DNA of 7,548 bases from an uncultured Eubacteriales bacterium (lineage in GTDB: Bacteria > Bacillota > Clostridia > Christensenellales > Aristaeellaceae), in NCBI GenBank assembly GCA_900548145.1, contig URJB01000080.1, positions 1 through 7,548 on the forward strand, in the 5' to 3' direction. The notes beneath the pieces are model-generated. The model was not told where the DNA came from. It ran no database searches and worked only from the letters and a program-made list of their open reading frames with translations. A program made the position numbers and the translations under genes. Positions 1-5,882 of the stretch are shown in pieces (within the stretch, counting starts at the first letter, position 1; every line of letters begins with the position of its first letter).

Positions 1-5
1 TTACC

Positions 6-30
6 GCCGTGGCACAACGGGTGCCACGGC
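6..30. repeat. Perfect 10-bp inverted repeat (hairpin) at the left edge
   Basis: Bases 6-15 (GCCGTGGCAC) are the exact reverse complement of 21-30 (GTGCCACGGC), separated by a 5-nt loop AACGG. No T tract follows on the plus strand, so it is not a canonical terminator in that direction. It sits at one end of a 1-150 stretch with no credible coding sequence, and the 8-mer CGTGGCAC recurs at 137-144. It could be part of an intergenic repeat element or the end of an upstream transcription unit outside the window. The inverted repeat is seen directly; its role is unknown. Confidence 0.6.
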
Positions 31-121
31 TCGCCGATCTGGTCGAACTGAATGCCGGTTGGCTATACAAGGCCGCCGCTCGGCGAAGGGCCTCGCGGCT
101 GGCGGGAAGGGGCGCTGCCTT

Positions 122-150
122 TTGGCCCCCGGACTGCGTGGCACGATACT
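122..150 (+). promoter_or_regulatory. Possible weak sigma-A promoter for prfB
   Basis: TTGGCC at 122-127 and GATACT at 145-150 are separated by 17 bp. Each matches the sigma-A consensus at four of six positions. Transcription would begin near 157 and leave a roughly 30-nt leader before the prfB start. Match quality is modest, so this is a plausible placement rather than a firm call. Confidence 0.3.
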
Positions 151-188
151 ACATACATCTACCGTCTCAGAAAGGAAATGGAAGAATT

Positions 189-1292
189 ATGGCGATGATT
201 GATACCGAACGATATGCTCAGGAGCTGAGCAAACTGCGCGAGACGGTGGAAAAGGCCGCCGACGCGCTGCATCTGCCTCAGATGGAGGAGGAGCTGACCG
301 AGCTGAAGGAGGAGATGAACGAGCCGGAATTCTGGAACGATCTGCAGCGCTCTACGACGGTCAACCGCAAGGTGGGACAGATTGAGGGCAAGATCAACCA
401 TGTAGCCCGTCTGCGTTCCCGGGCGGACGACATCGAAGCCATGCTGATGCTGCTGAACGAAGAACCCGACGAGGAAATGGGTGCGGAGTGCGAAAAGGAG
501 CTGGCCGACCTGACCGCCGACGCGGATGCTCTGGAGCTGGAAACCATGATGCGGGGCGAGTACGACAGCTGCAATGCGGTTTTGAGCCTCCACGCAGGCG
601 CGGGCGGAACGGAGGCGCAGGACTGGACGTCCATGCTGTATCGGATGTACACCCGCTACTGCGAGCGCCACGGCTTCAAGGTGACGGTGAACGACATTCT
701 GGAAGGCGACGAAGCGGGCCTGAAAAGCGTGACCTTCCAAGTGGAGGGTGAAAACGCCTACGGCTTCCTGCGCAGTGAGCGCGGCGTTCACCGTCTGGTG
801 CGTATCTCTCCCTTCGACGCCAACGCCCGCCGCCACACTTCCTTCAGTTCGCTGGACGTGGCCCCCATTCTGGAGGGCGATCAGGACTTCGAGGTCAACA
901 TGGAGGAAGTCCGCATCGACACCTACCGTGCCGGCGGCGCGGGCGGTCAGCACGTTAATCGTACCGACTCTGCCGTGCGTATGACCCACATCCCCACCGG
1001 CATCGTGGCCCAGTGCCAGAATGAACGCAGCCAGATCCAGAACCGCGAGGTCTGCCTCCGCATTCTGAAAAGCCGCCTGTTGGAGCTCAAGCAGCGGGAA
1101 CGCGAAGAACAGATGAGCGACATCAAGGGCGAAATGAAAAAGATCGAATGGGGCAGCCAGATTCGTTCCTACGTATTCCAGCCCTACACCATGGTCAAGG
1201 ATCACCGCACCGGCTATGAAAGCGGCAATGTGGACGACGTGATGGACGGCAATCTGGACGGCTTCATCACCGCCTATCTGAAGATGCAGTAA
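189..1292 (+). CDS. prfB: Peptide chain release factor 2 (RF2)
   Basis: RF2 recognises UAA and UGA stop codons in the ribosomal A site and triggers hydrolysis of peptidyl-tRNA. The 367-residue product from ATG 189 matches the usual RF2 length of about 365. It shows an N-terminal coiled-coil domain (about 1-110), the RF2 anticodon-like tripeptide SPF at 207-209 within HRLVRISPFD, and the catalytic GGQ at 252-254 within AGGAGGQHVNRT. The C-terminal motif WGSQIRSYVFQPY is at 321-333. The frame stays open much further upstream (to base 9), but that extension is low-complexity and unlike RF2. ATG 189 follows AAAGGA (171-176) and GGAAG (180-184); ATG 195 (residue 3) is an alternative start. The gene is continuous, with no in-frame UGA near codon 25, so it lacks the +1 programmed frameshift used by many prfB genes. 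The stop codon is TAA. Confidence 0.97.
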   Translation: MAMIDTERYAQELSKLRETVEKAADALHLPQMEEELTELKEEMNEPEFWNDLQRSTTVNRKVGQIEGKINHVARLRSRADDIEAMLMLLNEEPDEEMGAECEKELADLTADADALELETMMRGEYDSCNAVLSLHAGAGGTEAQDWTSMLYRMYTRYCERHGFKVTVNDILEGDEAGLKSVTFQVEGENAYGFLRSERGVHRLVRISPFDANARRHTSFSSLDVAPILEGDQDFEVNMEEVRIDTYRAGGAGGQHVNRTDSAVRMTHIPTGIVAQCQNERSQIQNREVCLRILKSRLLELKQREREEQMSDIKGEMKKIEWGSQIRSYVFQPYTMVKDHRTGYESGNVDDVMDGNLDGFITAYLKMQ

Positions 1293-1352
1293 TGCATTTC
1301 CGGCAGGGAAACTCATGAGGATTCAAGGAAAATCCGGAAAGGAAGCCATCCT

Positions 1353-2861
1353 GTGAAAGCTGACCTTAACGCCGCGGCGCGCCGGGAGCGGGTGCTCCGC
1401 TATGCAAGCTACGGACTGATGGTGCTGTCCCCCTTCCTGCTGCTGGGGGTTCTTTCGCTGATTCTGGGACGCAGCGCGTTGGATTCCTGGCCCGTCTGGA
1501 CGGATGAACTGGACTACTGGCGCAGTCTGCAGAACTGGAACGCCGTCGGCTTTGCCACGGGCTACAGCGGCCTTTCGGAGATCGTGCCGGAGGCCGGTAC
1601 GCTCAGCGTCCACGGGCTGACAGCCATCGTGTTCTATGGCTGGTTCGTCAAGCTCTTTGGCCTGAGCCATAGCACGATCGTATTGTGCAACGCCCTGTGG
1701 GTCTCGCTGGGGGCGCTGCTGTTCTGCCTGCTGCTGAAGCCAAAGCCGCTGACCTGCGTGTATATCAGCGTCCTGCTGGCCACCTATGCGCCGGTGGTGC
1801 TGTATGCCTTCACCTCCATGACCCAGCTGTGCCAGTACGGCGTTCTGCTGATCTATCTGGCCTTTCTGCTGCGGTATGCCAGGAACCGCAAGCCGGGTTG
1901 GCTGTTTCTGTCTCTCGTCAGCGTGGTGCTGATGTGCTGTTTCCGCATCAACTATCTGCTGCTGGTGCTCCCGGTGGCATGGGTCTGCGGCGGCGGTAAA
2001 AAGCTCTGCCTGAAAACCGTGCTGTTCAGTCTGCTGGGGCTATGCCTTGTCATCGGCGTTTATCTGCTCACCAGCCAGTGGTCGGCTCCCTATGCCCAAG
2101 GCTTCCCCTATGCCCTGTCTCAGGCGGGCAGCTTTGCGCTGATGGTGCGGATGCTCATGAGCCATTTCAAGGCCAATCTGATCGGCTTCTTTGCCTTCTA
2201 CCGCTACAGCCCCGTACTGTGGTGGTTCCGGGTGTTCTATCTGGCGATGCTGGCGCTCTGCCTGTTCAAGGCCTTCCTGCAGGTCCGCAAGGACGGCAAG
2301 GGCCTGAAATTGGGACTGAACGCCGCCTCGGTGTGGTGCTTCCTGTGGCTGGCCAGCGCGCTGGGCATCGTGCTTCTGTTCAATGATGTGAACGCATGGA
2401 CGGACTTTCACATTCTGGCGCCCATGCTCTGGCTTATCCCCGTTTACCTCATCTGCCGGGAGAAAAAGCTCCTGCCCGCGCTGGCGCTGGCGGGAAGTCT
2501 GGCGCTGACGGTGTTCCTCTGCTTCCAGCCGCCCATGGGCGCCTATGCCGACACGGATCGTTTCGACCCGCCTGCGGCCAATGAAAGCCTGTCCACGGCC
2601 ATGAGCTATATCACCTACGACCCTGCGGCGGACGATCCCTTTGACAATACCGTCCGCACCGATCTGAGCGGCGAACGGCTCCTGATGGAGCTGGACGATG
2701 GGCTGGGGCTGCAGTACGGCTGGTTCACCCCGGACAGTCTGGGCAAAAGCCGGTGGATCCTGACCGATACACTGAAGGTAGCGCTGGAAGGCTACGAGCA
2801 GGTCTATTCCACCCACGGAGCCGCCGTCTACCGCAAGACCGAAGCGCCGAAGGAGCCTTAA
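1353..2861 (+). CDS. Polytopic membrane protein, GT-C glycosyltransferase-like
   Basis: This is a 502-residue integral membrane protein. It has a GTG start at 1353 preceded by GGAAAGGAAG (1336-1345), and lies 60 bp after prfB with no terminator between them. Roughly 11-13 hydrophobic segments lie between residues 20 and 391, for example 20-38, 107-127, 133-151, 198-212, 220-239, 290-306, 325-343, 352-367 and 373-391. A hydrophilic tail of about 110 residues follows (395-502). After the first membrane segment the loop reads PVWTDELDYW (47-56); an acidic pair (D51, E52) in the first extracytoplasmic loop is typical of GT-C glycosyltransferases, which use lipid-linked sugars to modify lipids, polymers or proteins at the outer membrane face. 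That assignment is inference from architecture. I do not recognise a named family, and an uncharacterised polysaccharide or teichoic-acid-associated protein is equally possible. It abuts the next membrane gene and is probably co-expressed with it. Confidence 0.85.
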   Translation: MKADLNAAARRERVLRYASYGLMVLSPFLLLGVLSLILGRSALDSWPVWTDELDYWRSLQNWNAVGFATGYSGLSEIVPEAGTLSVHGLTAIVFYGWFVKLFGLSHSTIVLCNALWVSLGALLFCLLLKPKPLTCVYISVLLATYAPVVLYAFTSMTQLCQYGVLLIYLAFLLRYARNRKPGWLFLSLVSVVLMCCFRINYLLLVLPVAWVCGGGKKLCLKTVLFSLLGLCLVIGVYLLTSQWSAPYAQGFPYALSQAGSFALMVRMLMSHFKANLIGFFAFYRYSPVLWWFRVFYLAMLALCLFKAFLQVRKDGKGLKLGLNAASVWCFLWLASALGIVLLFNDVNAWTDFHILAPMLWLIPVYLICREKKLLPALALAGSLALTVFLCFQPPMGAYADTDRFDPPAANESLSTAMSYITYDPAADDPFDNTVRTDLSGERLLMELDDGLGLQYGWFTPDSLGKSRWILTDTLKVALEGYEQVYSTHGAAVYRKTEAPKEP

Positions 2862-4049
2862 ATGACGCAAAAGAAACCAATCGACTGGAAAACATGGCTG
2901 CTTCTGCTGCTGTGTACGGCAGGGCTGTTCTGGTTTTCCTACCGGCTTTTCGCCCTGCTTTGCTACCGGCCCAGCTCCGATCTGAGCATCCACATGACGT
3001 GGGCGGGCGAATGCAGCTTTTCGGACTGGCGGTCGTTCTTCCATCATGCCGCCCATCCCATGTGGCATATGCTGGTCACGCTGGCGAAGGGGCTGTTCGG
3101 ATTTTCGCTGGAGCAGACCGCCGCCGCCGTTACGGCACTGTGCAAGGCGGCGGAGTTCGTCCTCATTGCCTTGCTGTTCTTCCGGGAGGAAACGCTGCGG
3201 GGCTGGCGGGCGGTGCTGGCCGCCCTGTGCTGCGTGCTGGTATCCAGTCTGCGTCTGTCCTTCTATAATCCAACCGTCTATCTGGGGGTCGGCACGCCTA
3301 ATACCTGGCACAGCCCTACCCAGATGATCTCTATGGTGTGGATGCTGCTGTGCGTGCCCTACGTGGCCCGCTGCTACGACGACGGCATGGCCCTGACCGG
3401 TACGGAGCATCCCCGGTTGAACTGGAAGCGTCAGGCGCTTCTGTGTCTGCTGCTGCTGTGCAGTCTGGCCGCGAAGCCCACCTTTATGCAGACCTTCCTT
3501 CCCGCCGCCTGCCTGTTCTATCTGGTGCAATGGATTCGCCGCCCCAAAGCCACGCCCTTTGTGGTGCAGACCCTCCTGTGGGTGCTGCCCGCCGTAGCGC
3601 TGATGGTGCTGCAATACCTGTACTATTTCGGTATCATCGTGCCCTATCAGAGCGGAATGGTGCTGGAAATGAGTTGGGCCAAGCTGGGCAGCGTCCTGCT
3701 GGCCACGCTGCTGATCCAGGCCTTTCCCCTGTACGCCCTGTGGGTCTGCCGCCGTCAGAAGAAAGACACCCTGTTCTGGCTGACCCTGTGGATGGATGTG
3801 ACGGGCGTTGTGGAATTTCTGATCCTTGGCGAATCCGGCCGCCGGGCCGCCGACGGCAACTTCGGCTGGGGCATGATGGGCGCGGCGCTCATGCTGTGGG
3901 TGGTCATGCTGCCCCGGTTCCTCCGGGATATCCGGGAGCGCGGCAAGCCGTCCCCCGCTCACTGGGCGGGGCTGGGCCTGCTCCTGTGGCATCTTGGTTC
4001 CGGCATTTATTATCTGTATTATCTGGTCACGTCCGGCAATGCGCTCTGA
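2862..4049 (+). CDS. Conserved polytopic membrane protein of unknown function
   Basis: This 395-residue integral membrane protein has about 9-11 hydrophobic segments (for example 11-33, 92-107, 116-130, 155-168, 190-203, 210-224, 234-257, 274-296, 304-322, 336-351 and 368-389). Its ATG begins on the base after the TAA of the upstream gene, and its ribosome binding site AAGGAG (2850-2855) lies inside that gene's last codons, so translation is almost certainly coupled. Distinctive polar motifs are SSDLSIH (38-44) after the first membrane segment, HPMWH (65-69), GTPNTWHSPT (144-153) and ESGRRAADGNFGWG (324-337). From memory, similar N-x-W-H-(N/S)-P-T and E-x-G-x-R...GNF-x-WG motifs occur in uncharacterised clostridial membrane proteins. 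An Asp/His in the first loop again hints at a GT-C-like fold, but the function is unassigned. The 3' end overlaps the convergent amidase gene by 31 bp. Confidence 0.85.
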   Translation: MTQKKPIDWKTWLLLLLCTAGLFWFSYRLFALLCYRPSSDLSIHMTWAGECSFSDWRSFFHHAAHPMWHMLVTLAKGLFGFSLEQTAAAVTALCKAAEFVLIALLFFREETLRGWRAVLAALCCVLVSSLRLSFYNPTVYLGVGTPNTWHSPTQMISMVWMLLCVPYVARCYDDGMALTGTEHPRLNWKRQALLCLLLLCSLAAKPTFMQTFLPAACLFYLVQWIRRPKATPFVVQTLLWVLPAVALMVLQYLYYFGIIVPYQSGMVLEMSWAKLGSVLLATLLIQAFPLYALWVCRRQKKDTLFWLTLWMDVTGVVEFLILGESGRRAADGNFGWGMMGAALMLWVVMLPRFLRDIRERGKPSPAHWAGLGLLLWHLGSGIYYLYYLVTSGNAL

Positions 4050-4813
4050 GCGCCGCCCTGCTGCGTCAGGCCGCTGAGCGTCCGATATTCCGCCAGTCCG
4101 CTGGCAATGGCTTCTGCGATCTTCCGCTGATAATCGGGAGACAGCAGAAGCTTTTCTTCTGCCGAATTGCTGATGAAGCCGCACTCCACCAGCGCCGATG
4201 GGAGTCGGGAGCGCAGCACGTAATAGTTCCCTGCCATGGCTGTGCGTTCCTTTTTCGGCTTCAGCCCGGCGATCAGATGCTTCTGCAATACGCCGGCCAA
4301 CAGCCGCCCTGCGTCCCCGCCCCGCTGATAGAACACCTGCGGCCCGCTTTCGCTGCGGCTGCGGTATTCGTTCATGTGAATGCTCAAAAACACATCCGCC
4401 TGATTTTCCAACGCGATATTCACCCGCTGCTGAAGGTCTTCCCGCTTGCGGGCCTTGGTGGCGGTGGTTCCTTCCCCGCAAAGGCAGACGTCCTCCCGCC
4501 GAGTCAGGATCACCCTGGCCCCCTGTGCGGCCAATTCTTTTTCCACCGCCAATGCGATCTCCAAATTGATGTCCTTTTCCCACCGGCCGCTGTCCCGGGC
4601 ACGAGCGCCGCCGTCATAGCCTCCGTGGCCTGGATCCAGCGCGACCGTCATCCCGGCCAGCGCGGCTTCTCCCCGTTCCGTGGTCTGGATGTCCGGCAGC
4701 GCCTCCGGCTGCGTCCGCAGGCACAAACATACGGCCATGCAGCTCAGCAGCAGCAACACGCATCCCCTCAGCCGAGACTTTTTCCTCTCCAGCAGCTCCG
4801 CTACCGCTCTCAT
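4019..4813 (-). CDS. cwlD: N-acetylmuramoyl-L-alanine amidase, CwlD type (Amidase_3)
   Basis: This zinc amidase cleaves the bond between N-acetylmuramic acid and the stem peptide of peptidoglycan; CwlD proteins act in spore cortex muramic-delta-lactam formation. Of the 264 residues from ATG 4813, about 15-33 form one hydrophobic signal or anchor helix and about 53-245 the Amidase_3 domain. Visible motifs are VALDPGHGG (Zn ligand H63), WEKDINLEIA (Zn ligand E79), FLSIHMN (Zn ligand H146) and SALVECGFISN (catalytic E210). The TKARKREDLQQRV segment between the second and third motifs is typical of CwlD. I chose ATG 4813 because GGAGGG lies about 10 nt upstream. The longer ATG at 4831 has no ribosome binding site and would itself contain that GGAGGG (270 residues). 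The last ~17 residues are poorly conserved and lie over the 3' end of the convergent membrane-protein gene. A vegetative amidase is the alternative if the host does not sporulate. Confidence 0.88.
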   Translation of the reverse strand: MRAVAELLERKKSRLRGCVLLLLSCMAVCLCLRTQPEALPDIQTTERGEAALAGMTVALDPGHGGYDGGARARDSGRWEKDINLEIALAVEKELAAQGARVILTRREDVCLCGEGTTATKARKREDLQQRVNIALENQADVFLSIHMNEYRSRSESGPQVFYQRGGDAGRLLAGVLQKHLIAGLKPKKERTAMAGNYYVLRSRLPSALVECGFISNSAEEKLLLSPDYQRKIAEAIASGLAEYRTLSGLTQQGGAQSALPDVTR

Positions 4814-5144
4814 CCAGCCATTTCCCTCCATTTTTGTCTGAACCTATGCATATTCGTTGCAACATATGACCGAAATATTTCCATCCATAGCATTCAATAT
4901 ACAAAAGCCATGACTTTCCCATGACGTTTTCCTAACTTTCCACATAGTTTTCCACTGAAAAAGCCCTGTTCTGCCCGGCAAAACCCATTTTATGTGGAAA
5001 ACTTCCTGTTGAAAACCCTCTGTATAAAAGTTTTCCACATACGGGAAAATTGTGCTTTCTTTGTGGAAAAGCGTGGTCTCTGTCGAAAAAACATGCCGCG
5101 ATCAGTCGAAAGCCCCAAAATACCGTCATTTCAGGAAGAAATCC
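4814..5144. promoter_or_regulatory. AT-rich divergent intergenic region with DnaA-box-like cluster
   Basis: Between the divergent amidase and NUDIX genes, AT content is well above that of the flanking genes. Three exact TTTTCCACA 9-mers occur: minus strand 4993-5001, plus strand 5031-5039 and minus strand 5062-5070. Near matches are CTTTCCACA (4936-4944), TTTTCCACT (4948-4956), TTTTCAACA on the minus strand (5007-5015) and TTTTCGACA on the minus strand (5081-5089). The bacterial DnaA box is TTATCCACA, and TTTTCCACA is a common one-mismatch variant in Firmicutes. Seven such sites in about 155 bp argue for a DnaA-binding region, either oriC-like or a DnaA-titrating/regulatory site. No dnaA, dnaN, rpmH or other usual oriC neighbour is in the window. 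The promoters of both flanking genes must also lie here; TATAAA at 5023-5028 is one candidate -10. Confidence 0.55.
4991..5041. repeat. Perfect 14-bp inverted repeat containing two TTTTCCACA boxes
   Basis: Bases 4991-5004 (TATGTGGAAAACTT) are the exact reverse complement of 5028-5041 (AAGTTTTCCACATA), with a 23-nt spacer at 5005-5027. The symmetry places two TTTTCCACA sites in opposite orientation about 38 bp apart, centre to centre. It could be a dimeric protein-binding site, or an RNA stem-loop if transcribed. It is not followed by a T tract, so it is not an obvious terminator. Confidence 0.7.
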
Positions 5145-5643
5145 ATGGATATCGATCAGACGCAGGATTGCTGCTTTACCCATGAGGAAAACTGGTTCCG
5201 TTACCGGGTAGGGGCCATCATTCTGGAGGAAAACTCCGTTCTTGTGGCGACCAACGACGCTTGCGACTTTTGCTACTCCATCGGCGGCGGCGTTCATTTG
5301 GACGAGAGCGCCGAGGAGGCCGTTCGCCGGGAAGTACTGGAGGAAACCGGCCTGCCCTACGAGATCGACCGGCTGGCCTTTGTCCACGAAAACTTTTTTG
5401 AGGGGGGAAGGAAGTATCGCCGGGCTGCACTGCCACGAGCTTTCCTTCTATTTTCTGATGAAGCCCATGGGCAAGCGGGAGATCACGAAGCGCGGGCAAT
5501 GCATCGACGGCGAAGAACGAGCCTGTTGGCTGCCCGTATACCGCCTGTCGGACTACACCGTCTATCCCCTGTTTTACGCCGAGTGGCTCCCTCATTTGCC
5601 ACAGGAGACCGTCCACATCGTCACCGATCGCCGCCGGAAATAA
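5145..5643 (+). pseudogene. NUDIX hydrolase interrupted by a single-base frameshift
   Basis: NUDIX enzymes hydrolyse nucleoside diphosphates linked to another moiety. From ATG 5145, preceded by AGGAAG (5133-5138), the first frame gives residues 1-87 with a complete Nudix box at 48-70. It fits G-x5-E-x7-R-E-V-L-E-E-T-G-L, with G48, E54, R62, E63, E66 and E67 visible, followed by AFVHENFFEG. The conserved continuation GLHCHELSFYFLMK lies one base further along and runs to TAA 5641-5643. Dropping one G from the run GGGGGG (5402-5407) joins both halves into about 165 residues, a normal size for the family. A T6 run (5394-5399) lies just upstream. The cause could be a genuine inactivating mutation, a slippage-prone tract, programmed +1 frameshifting or a sequencing error. 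Unshifted, frame one runs on to TGA 5745-5747 with unrelated sequence. The substrate is unknown. Confidence 0.85.
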
Positions 5644-5678
5644 GCGCTGAAAAATTCCGGCAAAATCCCATGGATAAA

Positions 5679-5707
5679 TTGACTTTAGGCCGGTTCTTTG
5701 TTACAAT
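5679..5707 (+). promoter_or_regulatory. Near-consensus sigma-A promoter of mgtE
   Basis: TTGACT (5679-5684) and TACAAT (5702-5707) are separated by exactly 17 bp; each hexamer has five of six consensus bases. Transcription should start near 5714-5716, leaving a leader of about 310 nt before mgtE. No terminator is visible between the NUDIX stop and this promoter, so read-through from upstream is possible. Confidence 0.8.
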
Positions 5708-5722
5708 AATTGCGCAAAAAAC

Positions 5723-5882
5723 GAACGTTTCCGTTCACGGGAGGTGAGACAATGGACGGTGGCAGTTGCCATCAACGATGCCAGGGCATGGAAAACGATA
5801 AACCGCCGCGATGGGTGCGCCGCTGTCTGTTGATCTGCGCCTGAACCCATACGGCTTGTCCTTGTTTGCCATTGTCCGAACG
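5723..5882 (+). promoter_or_regulatory. Structured mgtE leader: aptamer-like or attenuator fold
   Basis: Helices found by eye are as follows. The closing helix P1 pairs GACAATGG (5748-5755) with CCATTGTC (5869-5876). P2 pairs CGGTGG (5757-5762) with CCGCCG (5803-5808), one G-U included, and encloses two small hairpins (GTTG/CAAC at 5765-5776 and ATGC/GCAT at 5778-5789). P3 pairs ATGGGT plus GCGC (5811-5820) with GCGC and ACCCAT (5837-5840, 5845-5850). Outside P1, CGTTC (5732-5736) can pair with GAACG at 5878-5882 or with GAACG at 5723-5727. The purine-rich GGGAGGTGA (5739-5747) lies between. M-box (ykoK) Mg2+ riboswitches commonly precede mgtE in Firmicutes and also carry an AGGUGAG segment near P1. 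The rest does not clearly match the M-box consensus as I recall it, so the class is open. Confidence 0.6.
5752..5844 (+). CDS. Candidate 30-codon leader peptide in the mgtE leader
   Basis: ATG 5752 sits 7 nt after GGAGG within GGGAGGTGA (5739-5747), one of the strongest ribosome binding sites in the window, and the frame ends at TGA 5842-5844. The 30-residue product starts MDGGSCHQRC, contains MENDKPPRW in the middle and ends LLICA. It resembles no protein I know. Translation would unwind P1, P2 and P3 of the leader fold, which would favour the downstream terminator. The acidic and proline-containing stretch recalls the Mg2+-sensing MgtL-type leader peptides of enterobacteria, but that comparison is only an analogy. 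Alternatively GGGAGGTGA may be a conserved RNA segment that only looks like a ribosome binding site. Confidence 0.35.
   Translation: MDGGSCHQRCQGMENDKPPRWVRRCLLICA

Larger units (their letters stand above)
1..150. other. GC-rich non-coding stretch upstream of prfB, candidate intergenic repeat element
   Basis: No reading frame here resembles a protein family. The frame that stays open into prfB gives a low-complexity Arg/Ala-rich extension absent from RF2 proteins, and no secA tail, a frequent prfB neighbour in Firmicutes, is visible. The stretch holds a 10-bp hairpin (6-15/21-30), a small GCCG/CGGC hairpin (72-75/81-84) and a GGGGC/GCCCC pair (109-113/125-129). The 12-mer AGGGGCGCTGCC at 108-119 recurs on the opposite strand at 7524-7535, just after mgtE. 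That suggests a repeat family scattered between genes, but multi-copy status cannot be shown from one window. Confidence 0.4.

Noticed and set aside
31..100. tRNA-like sequence (GGTCGAACTG resembles a T-loop)
   Set aside because: No acceptor stem, anticodon arm or CCA-compatible fold could be traced around it.
9..188. In-frame N-terminal extension of prfB back to base 9
   Set aside because: Low-complexity Arg/Ala-rich sequence unlike any RF2, no ribosome binding site at base 9, and RF2 length is normal from ATG 189.
159..1316. Long open frame on the minus strand opposite prfB
   Set aside because: Antisense shadow of a confidently identified gene; composition is His/Val/Ala-biased with no recognisable domain.
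2040..4583. 847-codon open frame on the minus strand
   Set aside because: Overlaps two strongly hydrophobic plus-strand genes and the amidase; translation is Gln/Gly/Arg/His-rich low complexity, an artefact of GC-rich codon bias.
4814..4831. Longer amidase start at ATG 4831
   Set aside because: No ribosome binding site upstream, whereas GGAGGG just inside it is correctly spaced for ATG 4813; kept only as an alternative.
3338..4924. 528-codon plus-strand frame
   Set aside because: Runs out of frame through the second membrane protein and antisense to the amidase, which carries all catalytic motifs on the other strand.
4936..5089. CRISPR array or tandem repeat
   Set aside because: The repeated units are short 9-mers in both orientations with irregular spacing, not direct repeats with unique spacers.
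4994..5185. Short plus-strand frames through the DnaA-box region, including an upstream start for NUDIX at 5052
   Set aside because: Their codons are made of the repeated box sequence; the NUDIX start at 5145 has a proper ribosome binding site and the family's usual N-terminus.
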